Source of the DNA: Aurelia coerulea
Taxonomy: Eukaryota; Cnidaria; Scyphozoa; Semaeostomeae; Ulmaridae
DNA: 64,000 nt
NCBI GenBank assembly: GCA_039566865.1
Contig: CM076959.1
Span: forward strand, 18,212,501-18,276,500
Reading direction: 5' to 3'
Within the stretch, counting starts at the first letter, position 1; every line of letters starts with the position of its first letter. The notes below the pieces were generated by a model. It saw only the letters and a program-made list of their open reading frames with translations. It had not been told where the DNA came from and did no database searches. The position numbers were made by a program, and so were the translations under genes. Below, piece after piece: positions 1 to 11,133 of this stretch.

Positions 1-298
1 TCTTTCGCTCTATCGTTTTCTAATTTTCGTTTCGCGTCTTGCAGCTCAGCATTCTCTTTCCCATCTTCACTGACGATGACTTTGTTTCGCGTTTGCGCGT
101 TTTGTGTCGCGATAACGTCTTTTGCGATCTCTTCGTCGTAAGTTTCCATATCTTTTCGTAACACGTCCTCTAATGAGTGTGTTTCTTCGACTGCGTTTTC
201 TGGGTTTGCGCCAAGTTCCTTTTGTATTTGTGTCAGCATGGTTGCTGCAGATTGTGTGTCTTTGTATTTCTTTTCAGCGGTTGGTATGTCTGATGGCT
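1..298 (-). CDS. Partial exon of a third minus-strand gene (charged protein)
   Basis: Seen: on the minus strand an acceptor (tttttcaacag) at 299 is followed by an open frame to the window edge, about 99 residues. It begins in phase 1 (two bases AG complete a split codon), then PSDIPTAEKKYKDTQSAATM, and stays rich in Lys, Glu, Asp and Gln with segments such as LEDVLRKDMETYDEEIAKDV. The other two frames hit stops soon after the acceptor. The heptad-like spacing of hydrophobic residues could form helix or coiled coil (inference). The phase-1 start matches the second exons of the two complete genes upstream, so it may be the exon after a signal-peptide exon, but I could not find that exon between 299 and 6509. 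Family not recognised. Confidence 0.6.
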
Positions 299-309
299 CT
301 GTTGAAAAA

Positions 310-480
310 TAACAGAAGACGTTTAAAGGTCTGTTTTTCAACCAGCCTGCCTTGACTGTGCCATCTCTTGGTTGGCATTCTTGTTATCATTTACTTGGCC
401 CATGAAAATGGCGACAACAAAGGCCAACCAAGACATTGCATGTACAAGGCATTATGGCTAAGGCAGGCCCTTTAACACTC
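310..480. repeat. Short inverted-repeat segment beside the partial exon
   Basis: A stretch with aggcaggc and gccaaccaaga on one strand recurs inverted about 60 bases away (around 345-377 and 419-470). It looks like a small decayed foldback element lying in the intron just upstream of the partial exon. Confidence 0.3.
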
Positions 481-927
481 TACTTCTATATAACTTAACA
501 AACTTTAAAAAAAAGTTTGATACTGCAGATGCTGATGAACCGAAAGCCAAATTCCCTTTGAACAGGAATTCAAGTCAGATGAAATTTGCATTTTTTTGAA
601 AGATCTTTAAAAATCGATTTTTGTGGCTAATCTTCCAAATTTTTAGTGTGGTAATACTGTCAAAACCAGAATAGCATAGTTTATCTGTTTGGTAGGTTTG
701 AATTGGCAAATATGGCTGTTTCGAGAGCTGCCGTGGTTTCCAATTGATTTCTTTGTCTTTATAATGAATCTTGTGTGATCTTTCATGTTAGCAAGCAATG
801 GACGCTGCCATGCAACACTTACATGATGATAAAATATAAGATTTTGGGGCTGTTTGTTACATTTCACAATGTCCTTCAAAGGGTATGCGTCAGAGTAAGG
901 TTTTCAAGATGTCATTTCATACTTTTA

Positions 928-1252
928 GCCCGGATGGGGGGGGGGGGTTCTCCCATACTTGACCTGACGGGATGTGCCGCTCAACAGGGTGTCCTTTTGC
1001 GGTAAAAATTATGCGACAGGGTGTCCTTTTCTAACGAAAATTATGCGACAGGGTATTATAATAGGTAAAAAATTATGCGACAGGGTATCACAAGCAAAAA
1101 TTGCGTTCTACACTGTATTTGAGAGGCAAAATTTTTATGCGACAGGGTATACTTTTGGCCTATTTCTTATGCGACAGGGTGCAGGGTGTGGAGAGGTTTT
1201 CCGCACACCCCCGTCACTTCCCTAGTCAAGTACCCCCCCCCCCCCGGGACTT
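928..1252. mobile_element. Non-autonomous element with G/C-run ends and internal repeats
   Basis: The left end (cccgga, a G run, then tacttgac) is mirrored by the right end (gtcaagta, a C run, then ccggg), which gives inverted termini. Inside, the motif atgcgacagggt or a close variant recurs six or so times at irregular 30-60 base spacing between about 985 and 1190. No coding capacity. The superfamily is not clear to me. Confidence 0.55.
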
Positions 1253-1477
1253 TTAGATCGAGATCAAAATATATTTTGCTCTTAAAAACAGTTTATCAAT
1301 GACAAGAATAGGACGAAAAAGTTTTAACGATAGGCATAAAAAGAATTGTGGTAATTTTTCAAATATTTCAACTTTTTAGACACCCGAATGGTTTTGAGCT
1401 TATGGAAATCAATTGGCAGCAACTAGGAGAATTAAAATAGTTTATCCACTCCTCGTGAGATAAAATGCAACCCAACG

Positions 1478-1999
1478 AGCATAGGTTCCAAATCTTTAAA
1501 TCGGCATAAAAAGGTGGGTGTAAAATTCTGTGACCTATTTCTTTTCATTGAATGGCTTGAAAGAAACTTTAGCTACTTATCTACAATTCTGCCGTTGGAC
1601 TTTTCAGAAATCTTCCATTCTTTTGAAATTACAGTGTATTTTATATTTCAACTCACTTGAGGATGTGATGTCATCAAATTTCTAAATCGTAAACCAGAAG
1701 AGTGACATATTTTTGCTGGATTCTATACTGTACACATTCACAAACAACTTTTTTCTTGAAAATTGTTTCATGTTCCGTCAAAAAGTTTAGAAATTACAAT
1801 GGTTTCAAGTTTTTTTCAAATGTTTTCCCTAATTCTTAGAAAACAAGAAAAACACTCTAATTCTGAAGGTGTTGAAGATATCAGCGAATCTCAGCGGTAG
1901 AGTTATAGAAAAATAGCTAAAGTTTATTTATGTCATTCAGTTAAATGAAATAGGTCATAGAATTTTGCACCCACCTTTTAAAAATTTGAAACCTATGCT
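1478..1999. mobile_element. Palindromic MITE family, copy 1
   Basis: Termini agcataggtt and acctatgct are inverted, and the arms stay complementary for most of the about 520 bases (gtgggtgtaaaattctgtga near one end, its complement near the other). The flanks aacccaacg and aacccaaag look like a target duplication of about 8-9 bases, suggesting hAT- or Mutator-type mobilisation (inference). Other copies are at 13198-13690 and 44094-44580. Confidence 0.65.
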
Positions 2000-2427
2000 A
2001 ACCCAAAGAGTTCTCCAACAGAAGAATTCCACAGAACAAACACAACTAAACACGGACAAACATTCATTCAGACAGGTTACCAACTATTTTACAAATCAAT
2101 TTGATATCTTTTAATCTTTCAATCACAAGATTCTAGTTTCTCTTTTAGTGAATGTTTCATATTTCAGAGAATCTATGTTTTAATTCTCTGCAAATTCTTT
2201 TTAAGTTTCTTGGAGAACTCTTTGGGGGTAGAAAACTCTTTATTAATGACAATGTTGTTAAATTTTTTATAAACAAAGACTTTTGAATTTTGCAGTTTGG
2301 TATTGCACTGTTTTATTGGTTGGTTATATTAGTAATTTACAATTTCATTTTGCAAAATATTTTCTTCATTTCTTGCTGATGTCATCATTTTTCAATTTTG
2401 CAAGGTTCTTTCAACCACTGCGAATCT

Positions 2428-2690
2428 AAAGTATTTCTTGCAAATTAAATAATTTTGAAATTAGACGAAAACAGAGTTTATATTTTCGTGTTTCCTGGCA
2501 GACGTTGGTTCTTTTATTACAGATCTGTTTCTAATATTACTAGTAAACAGAAAAAGTATTTCTTGTAGATTTAATATCTTTGAAATTACACGAAAACAAC
2601 GTTTTATATTTTCATGTTTCCTGGCTGTTTTTTAAACCATGTTATTCTCTTATTTCAGATCTGTTTGGTGAATTACTTGTAAAAATAATC
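2428..2690. repeat. Tandem duplication, about 125-base unit x2
   Basis: The block beginning aaagtatttcttg recurs at 2553. Both copies carry a ttttgaaatta-like stretch, cgaaaac, ttcctggc and cagatctgttt in the same order with scattered substitutions. AT-rich and non-coding. Confidence 0.6.
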
Positions 2691-3064
2691 ATGACAACAT
2701 TTTGTTTCAAAAGAATACTTTCTTTCAAAGGTAAGTGCCTGGCACCATTTTAAAATTCTCTTCCAGTTTTTCTGTTGATTCCAAAAATGATATCATGTGT
2801 TCTTATATTTGCTTCCCTTTTGTGTTAATCATTATATTTCTTAGCAGAATTTCGATTTGTTATCAGATAATGAAATATCAAAGCTTGAGAATTTTTATCG
2901 CCAAAATCAAGATTCTTTTTTTCTTGCTAAGTTTAGCCAATTCCATATTAAAATGTAAGTAATGGAGAACATTTCTCTTTGCCAGATTTTTGACACGTGA
3001 GCACGAAAAGCTGCCAATAAGTTTAATTTCCTGACATCTAATCTAAAGAGGTTGATATCTTGTT

Positions 3065-3441
3065 AGTTGAAACAAGGACCCTAGGACGATATTAAAAGAT
3101 CTTACCTACCCAACGTTGTCCTTGGTTGTTTCTTTATTGATTATGATCTTGGTTTTGCTTTTCAAACGATATATATCCCATGTTTTCACAAGTAGGAAGG
3201 AACTGTCTGATCGCTTCACTTTCGTCTCTTGGCAGCCATTTGCAATTTACATAAACGAAAGTTGCCAATGGCTGCCAATATACGAAAGTGAAACGATCAG
3301 ACAGTTCATTTCTACTTGAGAAAACATGGGATATATATCGTTTGAAAGGCAAAGCCAAGATCATAATCAAAGAAGAAACAGCCAAGGACAACGTTGGGTA
3401 GGTAAGATCTTTTAATATCGTCCTAGGGCCCTTGGTTGAAG
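3065..3441. mobile_element. Near-perfect foldback (hairpin) element
   Basis: The left arm (ctaggacgatattaaaagat, then cttacctacccaacg) is repeated inverted at the right end. The two arms meet at about 3253 with almost no loop, so the single strand could fold into a hairpin of about 185 base pairs. Because it is palindromic, both strands show almost the same 67-85 codon reading frame; these are by-products of the symmetry, not genes. Confidence 0.75.
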
Positions 3442-3805
3442 CAAAATAGATACGTTTTGTGATGAAACCAGAAAATGATCCAAAATGAATATCGCCAGCT
3501 AACTGTTAATCAATTATGGTAAAACAATAGAATTAGGTTTTATTGGTCTGAAATTTTCCCCATCATTTGAAAACCAGAAAGAAGGATCGATTTACTGTTT
3601 TGATCTCACATCGAAACATCATCTTACAAATCTAGAATTTGTGATTGAAACTATTGACAAAATACGGCTAATACAATTCAAAAATCTTTGTTTACAAAAA
3701 CTTCAACTCAAAACATAGGAAAACAGAGAGCTTGATCCAATTGATGAAATAAGAAGATGCAATCTCGATCATCATTTTCATGAAAGTTGTCAATTTTTGC
3801 TGCAA

Positions 3806-4414
3806 GGAACAAGGGCAGATTTTGTAATACAATAGCAACAGTTGCATTTGATTGACACCTCAATTCAAAGCGATCAGCGACTGCAGACAAAGGAAATTTT
3901 GTCAACCAGTAATTCAAAACAAACAGAGCTGCAGAAGTTTCTCCGAAACTAGTAGGGCAAACTCTCGCCTTTTGCAAGCGAAAGGTAGTTTTTTTTAGAG
4001 AAGTTAGATGCTTATAACGAAAGAAGAAGGGTAAGTCTAAAGTCCTGTCTGGTGGATTTTGTTTATTTGATTCAGACGCCCAGCAGAAGGCATTTTTATT
4101 CTCGCGTATTTAGGGCTGAAATGAAACGATTACAAAACAGCTCCTGAATCAAATAAATAGAATACGCCCGACAGAACTTTAGATTTACCCTTCTTCTTTC
4201 GTTATAAGCACATAACTTCTCTTAAAAACTACCTTTCGCGTGCACAAGGAGAAAGTTTGCCCTGCTGGCTTCGAGGCAATTGTTGCAGTTCTGTTTGCTT
4301 CGAATTACTGGTTTAGAGAATTTCTTTTGTCTGCAGTCGCTTATCGCTTTGAATTGAGGTGTCAATCAAAAACAACTGATGCTATTGTGTTACAAAATCT
4401 GGCCAAGTGTTGGT
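3806..4414. mobile_element. Second foldback element, diverged arms
   Basis: The left arm (agattttgtaatacaatagc to the segment ending gaagggtaagtctaaagt) matches the inverted right arm (actttagatttacccttctt to gctattgtgttacaaaatct). Each arm is about 250-280 bases around a spacer of about 50-80 bases with unequal substitutions. The short reading frame at 3708-3977 lies in the left arm and is not a gene. Confidence 0.65.
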
Positions 4415-5270
4415 AAACTCTAACGTTTGAAATTTATCTGTAGTCTGTCTCAAATTAGATGTCACATGAAAATGCTCGCGAAAAACAACAATTAAAGTGT
4501 TTTGCAAAGGAATTTTGCTTTATCGCAAATCTTGCTTGACATTCAATTGGGGAGAGAGTTTAGGTAAATAAATTTTGCTACTTTCTCTCATCAATTAGAC
4601 CAAACTCTTTTATCCTTCAATTTATCTATTGACTACGCCAAATGTGTAATAAAAAGATACCACCTCAAGTCACCAACAAACTAAGCAACGTTGAACTGAA
4701 TTGCTTTCTTATTTAAGCCATGCATTGCACTTTGTAACTACTTCCCTCCATCCAAATTGCTTCTCATTTGTGACCCTTTCTTTAATCGTGTTTGTTGATT
4801 TGAAGGCAGTTCTTTAAGCTTTTTGGTTGATTCGAAGATGGTTGCAGAATATGTCTTGAATCTTCATCTTTTGCTCCCTTCATTTCGTCGTATTTCCCCT
4901 TTCTTCCTATGTTTTCTTCTCTTCGGTTCCTTGCTCTTCTTTAGTAGCTTCTTGGCCTAACCTATGCTTATTTTCTCAATGAAATTATCTTTTTAATCCT
5001 GAACGTTTCGCAATTCGGAGGACTCTTGATTAACGTAAAATATTCTTTTAACTGTTTTCAATCATTTTTCAAAACTTTCTTGGCTTTTCGCAAATCGCAA
5101 ATCTTCTTTTTTAGTCAAATTTTTGGTGCCCGATGAAATCTAAATGAGAAGAATTTGAAACGATAAACATCAAATGTTTCATATACCCCTCAGTTGGGAC
5201 TCTCTTCTGAGTGTCTTTTACGTACGACATTGATATCCTCGTTCCGAAGTATTTCGAAAAAATTTTCTGT
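4415..5270. other. Non-coding stretch with one dispersed-repeat fragment
   Basis: The segment 4440-4545 (tagtctgtctcaaatta, then gaaaatgctcgcgaa) is a diverged copy of a repeat that is tandemly duplicated at 52173-52345. The remainder is AT-rich, with no reading frame or splice pattern I would support. Confidence 0.4.
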
Positions 5271-5405
5271 TAACTTGTTGTTTTGTTTAATCTGTTTTTG
5301 TTTTTGCTTGTTTTTGTTTTTAATGTGTTTTGTTTATTTGTTTGCTTCTTTCTTGTTTTTGTTTGTTTTTGTTTAATTTGTTTGTTTGTTGTTTGTTTAA
5401 AGTGT
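5270..5405. repeat. Simple repeat, (GTTTT)n-like
   Basis: Irregular run of gttttt and gttt units on the plus strand for about 130 bases. It produces the Phe/Leu/Cys-rich spurious frame at 5194-5376. Confidence 0.7.
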
Positions 5406-5993
5406 TTCTGTTAATTTTCAGCCAATTTTGCACAAAGAGTCATGCAAGCCTCTCCAAAATTTCATAAATCTCTCACTTCCAATATATCGACTGTGAAATT
5501 GAGCCCAAATTGGTTCTACTTAGGTTTCAGAATATTCCTTCAAACAAGCCTCCTCTTTGAGACACACAATAATCTCATTTGCAATCCTAATTCAAACTAC
5601 TTAAAAGCATAAAACTACTGAAAAACAAATAGGAATAAATGAATGCATTCGTCCAAAAGAGACCAGTGAGGCTGTTTCAGCATCTTTCTTTCTCATGATT
5701 TGATCTGCCAGCAGTATTGTGATATTTTCTTGCACTGGCATTATTTTCCCTCAATGCTTCGCTATGCCTCGCAACCCTTGGCAGCCAGTGCCACTGCATT
5801 GTAAAACTTTTGATACCTTAGAATTAAGCTTAATTCAGCGCTTTTTTGCGCACAGCAACAAAAATATTAAACAAAAACCTACAAAACTATTTTCTGACAT
5901 AAACAGACGCTATTTTAAAAATGTCACTTAGTAACCTGATATCATGCATATTAGCGCATCGACGACCACCCTGCGTGCCAGACCAGAGTCTAT

Positions 5994-5999
5994 TTTATT
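5994..5999 (-). promoter_or_regulatory. Candidate polyadenylation signal of the 391-residue gene
   Basis: AATAAA on the minus strand about 510 bases past the TAG at 6510. It is the nearest canonical hexamer I noticed, but the region is AT-rich and it could be chance. It also lies inside a small inverted repeat (accagagtct / agagtctggt). Confidence 0.25.
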
Positions 6000-6509
6000 T
6001 TAGAGAGTCTGGTACCCAGGGTAATCGAGGACAGACCTTTTCACAAATTATTTTCGATTCGAGGCAAACGTTTGCAAATCCCAGCTCAGCAAGGAATCGA
6101 CACCGTGCCTATTTTGACGCAAATTCGCGTACAAAGCCATTCCATGCATTGCTGAGAGCAATGCACGCGTTTTGGATATAGTTCCACATCACATCGAAGC
6201 AAAGGCTGTATTTCAAAAGAAATGTCGTAATTTGTGAAAAGTCCTATCGCGTCTTCTTAGGCTTTAAATTTACCAAGATTCACATAAATGTTCCCAGAAT
6301 GATTGAAAATGTTATATTTATCCATTGAACCTTTGATTGATGTTTTGTTTAGTTTGATCAAAACTAATAGTTTCAGCCTTGTTTTTTACTGTCCATTTGC
6401 ATTGGCTAATCACAGCCGTACTGTTTAAAGCTGGACTTTTCAAAGATGGAAAATTTCGCGCATGCAACAACCCAGATTCTATTGAAAATTTAAAAAACCT
6501 ATTCATGTC

Positions 6510-9133
6510 CTATTGAACAAATCTTTGGACATTCCTGACAGCATCTACCCCCTTATGATACGTCACTGTTTCATATGACCTACCATCAGGCACGGATCTC
6601 GGTCTCATGTCGCGTGCCTCGTCTTCATCCTCTTCCTCTTCATCAACATCTCTCCTCCACATACCATGAGGTGCATCATAATCATCAGTTCTTTCGTACA
6701 TACCATCGTATTCCTCCTCCTCAGCGCTTCTTGTTGTTATGATATGTGCTTTGTCACCTTCGACAACGGGCTCCTCCTCAGTTCCAAAAAACAAATAAGG
6801 CATTATATCCTCAGGGTTGCCTACGATTGGTTCATATGTTTCACGTCGGTCACGTGGTTTCTTAGATTTTGATTTTGACTTTTTTGGTTTGGAAACACTG
6901 TTCAGCAAAGATTCTGCAAGTGATTTTTGTTTCTTTTCAGTAGAATCCTTCTCTTTTTCTTTAGCATCACTTTCCTCTTCCTGAACCTCATTTTCATTTT
7001 CATCAGCTTCCTTATCATTTTCTTCAGTCTCGTTTTCATCTTCATTAGCTTTTTGAATATTAATAGGGAACAATGCAATTTGCTTCTGTGCAGTCTCTTG
7101 ATTATCCTCCTCTGAACTTTCATCAGCCTCGTTTTCATTATCGCCACTACTACCTTTTTCAGTCTCGTTTTCAGCAGCAGCCTCGTTTTTATCATCATCA
7201 TCCTCACTGGCCTCCCTCTCAGCTTCCTCCACTACGCGGGCGCTTTGGATCATTTCTGGTCTTTGTTTACTATAAGGTCCATGTTTAACATTCCCTGCCC
7301 CTTTATATTCCTTATCCCCCGTATCATTTTCATCATCAATGTCCTTGTCAGTTTCATCTTCTGTTTCCCCCTTTGGGTCCTTCTTTTTCCCCTTCCCCTT
7401 ATTTGGTTTTCCGTTGGGAGTGAATATGATAGGGTATCTATCATCGAATGGGATCATGGGAAATGGCATGACAACAGGTAGTGGTACAGAACTCTGTACA
7501 TTGGTAGCCATTGGTCCTTTGGCATGGCCTGATCCTATCTTCTGCTGTGTTGATATTCTCTTCTTTGGTTCTTTTGTTATTTTCACTGCTGTCAAAAGAA
7601 GAAGGGTGCTACAATGAGTAAATTAGCAAGAACTTTGCACAAAATATTGCATTTTGACGCAGTTGTACGTCAGTGAAAAAAGCAATCGAACGGTTCTACC
7701 TAGACTGATTACGATGAGTCCCAGTAATCGCTATCCAAAACGAGACTATTACGCCAGACCGAGACCGCTCTTACTGGGACTCATAATATTACGGCAATAT
7801 TTTTGGACTGACTTTTTTCACTTTTGAACGCCCTTGGGAATGAGGCTGCTATACACAGTCATGTACAAAGTATACAACCAAATACAACGCCATTAGAATC
7901 TCTGCAAATTCGATTGATTGATGTTGACCAAGGGAAACTCGAAGCTCAAAGCAGAGTTTCAAGGAGCTTGGCCGGGCAGAACAAAGTCTTATGAACAAGA
8001 ATACCATGAAAACAGTTGGCGACAATATCAAATTTTGTATGTAGGTACTATTTTGCTGCTTTCGCTAAGCATTAACTGATTTATTGTGAAGTTTTCAAAT
8101 CAATGTGTTTCATTTGAAAACTACAAATGTTTATGCTTTTCTGCCTAGGCCCTTATCGAAACGAGGCAGGTATAGTCATTTCAAAATAATGGCGTTTGAT
8201 TATGAGTCGTAGTTAGGAGCGTCCGGCAGTATTTCAATAGCGATAACTACGACCATATCATCAGTCTAGGTTCTACCGGGTGTCCCAAAAAAGTACTCCC
8301 GTTTGAAAAATCACCAAAATTTGATTTCACGGCTGATCTTCAAATTTCCTTTTTTGTCAAGCAGATCAAAGACAAAATTATTTTCCCTCACATAGCTGAT
8401 CTTGCAATTGGTTTAATGATTAGCAAATTTGGCTCTTTTCAGGGCTGCCTGGTTGGAATCATAATGTAAAAAGCACTGACGATTGCAAGATCAATTTCTT
8501 TGTGCATGTTAAGCTTCTGGTTTGGTGATAAATGACAGAAATAACGTGCACTGTAATTGGAGACCTCTAGGATGACAAAAAGTCTTAAATTTTGACTCTT
8601 TGGCAAGATTAATTATTTTGCTTAAAAAGTATAGCTCAAAGTAAGGTTTTTTAACGTGTAATTTCTTTACCTTGTATCATTAAAAGCAAACATTTTGCCA
8701 TCTATGAATATTTTTGGGTTTTTGATAAAGCAACTCAAAAAGAAAATTTTATCAAAGGTTTGATAATCAATTTTTGTTGATTTTTAAACAGGTGTACTTT
8801 TTTGGGACACTCGGTATATTAATTACAAATTAAAATCATTATGTCTCCTATTGTTCGTTGTACCTAAACAAAAAAATACGAGGAAAAGAATGTACTTGAC
8901 TAGACTTATCACACGAGTCCTGGTTTTTGCTCCATTCCCCCCAACGATACCCCAACAATATCCATAACAATAAATAACAATTCAATTCAATGGAGCAAAA
9001 CTAAGGCGAATGTCATCTGTCTAGTACTTGACTTACCTTCCTTATCTTTATTGTGTTTTCCTGCCAGTGATTTCGATTCAACCACGACAATTATGACATA
9101 TATTAAAATGCAACATCCTGTCTTTAGGTTCAT
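6510..9133 (-). CDS. Secreted acidic protein, 391 residues, two coding exons
   Basis: Coding join on the minus strand: 9133-9037 and 7588-6510 (TAG at 6512-6510). Exon 1 gives MNLKTGCCILIYVIIVVVES, a clear signal peptide, and ends in phase 1 at a GTAAGT donor; exon 2 follows the acceptor ttcttcttttgacag. The mature protein starts basic (KITKEPKKR). About residues 85-250 are rich in Glu, Asp, Asn and Lys. A Lys/Ser cluster ending RDRR at residues 278-281 fits the furin consensus R-X-R-R. A further MWRRD at 342-346 is followed by an Asp/Glu run. No cysteine is seen in exon 2 and no known domain. Role inferred: an intrinsically disordered acidic extracellular or mineral-associated matrix protein, perhaps proteolytically processed. 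Same exon plan as the giant gene upstream. Not recognised as a named family. Confidence 0.8.
7694..8270. mobile_element. Diverged inverted-repeat element
   Basis: ctacctagactgat near 7697 and atcagtctagg near 8260 are inverted. The segment 8201-8270 (atgagtcgtagtta, atagcgataac) recurs inverted at about 15986-16060, showing a dispersed family. Boundaries uncertain. Confidence 0.35.
8276..8814. mobile_element. Mariner-like non-autonomous element (539 bases)
   Basis: Terminal inverted repeats CCGGGTGTCCCAAAAAAGTA and its near-perfect inverse (one difference) are flanked by TA on both sides (8274-8275 and 8815-8816), the target duplication typical of Tc1/mariner transposons. The interior has no transposase frame. 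Confidence 0.8.
9037..9133 (-). CDS. Exon 1 (signal peptide) of the 391-residue gene
   Basis: 97 coding bases from ATG to a strong donor (gaag|gtaagt), 32 codons plus one base. The hydrophobic core is CCILIYVIIVVV with a small-residue region SKSLAG after it. Directly upstream of the ATG, gatcattacag|gcagccaag resembles a 3' splice site, so there is probably a non-coding first exon further up, near the TATA-like site at 9849-9855. Confidence 0.8.
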
Positions 9134-9372
9134 CTTGGCTGCCTGTAATGATCAGAAAGAACGAAGATACAAACAGCGTAAGAAGAACTGACGATTGTTG
9201 AAATAATGGTCAATGTTGCAAGGAATCAATCACAAAATGAAACCAAGGTAACAATATATTCTTCTGTATTGTTGATTCACTATTTATTTTTCATTTTTTT
9301 TCATTAATTTATTTTGAGTGGGCAGGAAGCATTTCTAGCTATTTAAAGCTAATTTAAGCCCACTATGCATGC

Positions 9373-9532
9373 CAGGCCTGTAGGAAGCGGGGGGGGCAGG
9401 AGGGGCTCAAGCCCCCCAATAATTTCTTAAAACAATGGTGCTACGTCACACGCATTAACTAAATGTATTGTTCTCTATTGTTTTGAGAACACTTGCCCCC
9501 CCCCCAATCCGAAGCTGCTTCCTACGGCCCTG
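9373..9532. mobile_element. Short MITE with G- and C-tracts
   Basis: About 160 bases. caggcctgtaggaagc on the left is mirrored by gcttcctacggccctg on the right, each next to a G or C run, and ATGCAT flanks both sides as a possible target duplication. Confidence 0.6.
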
Positions 9533-9540
9533 ATGCATAC

Positions 9541-9713
9541 CGCATCCAGGCATGGGACCCCTAGTTTAACGTCCCTTCCGAACGACGGCGAGGTGAGTTG
9601 CAGGTCAAGCCTCCGAGGTCACCCATCCGGAGTTTGACCTCACTCGACCGAGCTTAACTTCAGTCACCTGACGGAAACTGTATAAGCCGCTCGGCCACTC
9701 ACCCCACTGTGGT
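9541..9713 (-). mobile_element. SINE-like sequence with tRNA- and 5S-like promoter parts
   Basis: Read on the minus strand it opens with gtggccgagcggctta, like a tRNA-Ser/Leu D-arm (box A). It continues with gaagttaagc, ggtc and ggatgggtgacc, which resemble the internal promoter of 5S rRNA. The order suggests a composite polymerase III promoter, as in tRNA/5S chimeric SINEs (family knowledge). The 3' tail family is not identified. It lies in the probable 5' leader intron of the 391-residue gene. Confidence 0.5.
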
Positions 9714-9848
9714 CTGTGAAATGATTATGAACAGACATTCAACCTCTTTTTGAAAGTAGAACAAACGTCTCCTTTCAGACTAGAAATTTGCAAAACAGTA
9801 TCGTAGTAATTTTTTTACCGAAATCTGACAACGTTTTTGGACTCGTCC

Positions 9849-9855
9849 TTATATA
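9849..9855 (-). promoter_or_regulatory. Candidate TATA box for the 391-residue gene
   Basis: Minus-strand GTATATAAGG about 720 bases upstream of the ATG. Together with the 3' splice-like sequence just before the ATG, this suggests a short non-coding first exon starting near 9820 and an intron containing the SINE and MITE at 9373-9713. Inference only. Confidence 0.4.
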
Positions 9856-10439
9856 CTTCGAGAAGACAATGGGTGAACGGACAGACTGACGCCATATGCC
9901 ATCAAATCAAAAGTGCTTTTCTGAAGATGAATCAAAATGATGGCGGGCCAGGGCGGCACCGCAAGTGCCACTTGGTAAGCCTGGTCTTGTGATTAGTGAA
10001 CAATTATCCTCATATATTGATGTAGCCTTGTGTACACCTGCGTTTCTATTACAATATTTGATGCGGCAATTCAATCTTTGCTAGAAGGCTATTTAGTAAG
10101 GAGGCTAAGGGAACACAAAGGCTGCAGATGCGCTAAACCATTTGTGAATTTTCAATTTCTCTGCAGTATCCATATAATTTGCCACTCATTTTCACGTTCT
10201 GTAAAACTCACATTAACCCGCATTAACGCTATGCGCAAAACTCGTCTAAAGGTAAATCTCCACTAGGCAGAAAAATTCGAACGATTCGACTTATTCTGAG
10301 GCAAAACTTTTTCCTCGGTGACTTTATGTCCAACGATAACTCCGCATGTGCAAGCAGGGAGAAAGTTGAGCGATCTAAAAATTAGCTACTTGGCCTACTT
10401 AAAGGTACTCTGTCTTCAGAACTCCTTTAAGGACGTTGA

Positions 10440-10730
10440 TTTCTTTGTTTTTTGTTTTGTTTTTTTTATATACCATCTAAAAATTTACATAACAAATTAC
10501 TACCTACATTACTTAACCTACTTTACAACACTACGAGTACGATACCAAGAGGAGCAAATAAAATGTCAACCCCGAGGCCTTAAAAAAAATTGAAAAAGTA
10601 CATTTGTATAAATTAGACTTAACTAGGAACAAAGCAAAAAAGAACAGAAAAAAAGACTTAAGGAAGAAAAAAAAACAAAACAAAAAAAACAAAAGACAAC
10701 AAAAATAATAATAATTTTGCAAAGAAAACG
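10440..10730. repeat. T-rich tract, repeat end and A-rich tract
   Basis: gataccaagaggagca and caaccccgaggcctt (10539-10582) recur, diverged, at about 17208-17252 (gataccacaaggaga, caaccccgtggcttt). Both are in the plus orientation, like the 3' end of a retroposon family. The A-rich run to 10690 follows. Confidence 0.45.
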
Positions 10731-11133
10731 AGCGTACTTGGTTGTGTGGCTTGTCACAAGGTTTAAAATGAGCGACTTTTCTTTGTTTTGACAGAAAGAA
10801 ATGTTTCCTAACGCCTTATCTCAATGCTACTTGCGTGGGTGACGGACCATGAAGTGTGAAAATTTAGTTGAATGAACAAACTATAAAAGGAGATATGACT
10901 TGAACTTGTTTCGCAGGTTTCATTCAGTCTCCAGTTTTATTGATTTGCCTCAAACATGGTGCATTAAGTCTAGATTCATTACATAAGTCTCGGTTTGGCT
11001 CATTGAATTGGATAGAACAAACTTCAGATTAAAAATATTGAGCAAAATTACAAGGAATCGCGTTGCACGTCTCGTCTACAGTAGTCTAGATTTAGCATGC
11101 AAGCATCCATTTTATATGTACGATACTGCAAAA

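Larger units (their letters stand above)
7589..9036 (-). other. Intron of the 391-residue gene, filled by two elements
   Basis: About 1.45 kb with GT-AG ends. It holds a diverged inverted-repeat segment (about 7694-8270, ends sharing cctagactgat) and an intact TA-flanked element (8276-8814). I see no extra exon. Confidence 0.6.

Noticed and set aside
3116..3391. Pair of overlapping opposite-strand frames
   Set aside because: Mirror products of a palindromic element, not genes.
6264..6327. Candidate first exon for the edge gene (a start followed by a phase-1 gtaaat donor)
   Set aside because: The encoded peptide has no hydrophobic core and the donor is poor.
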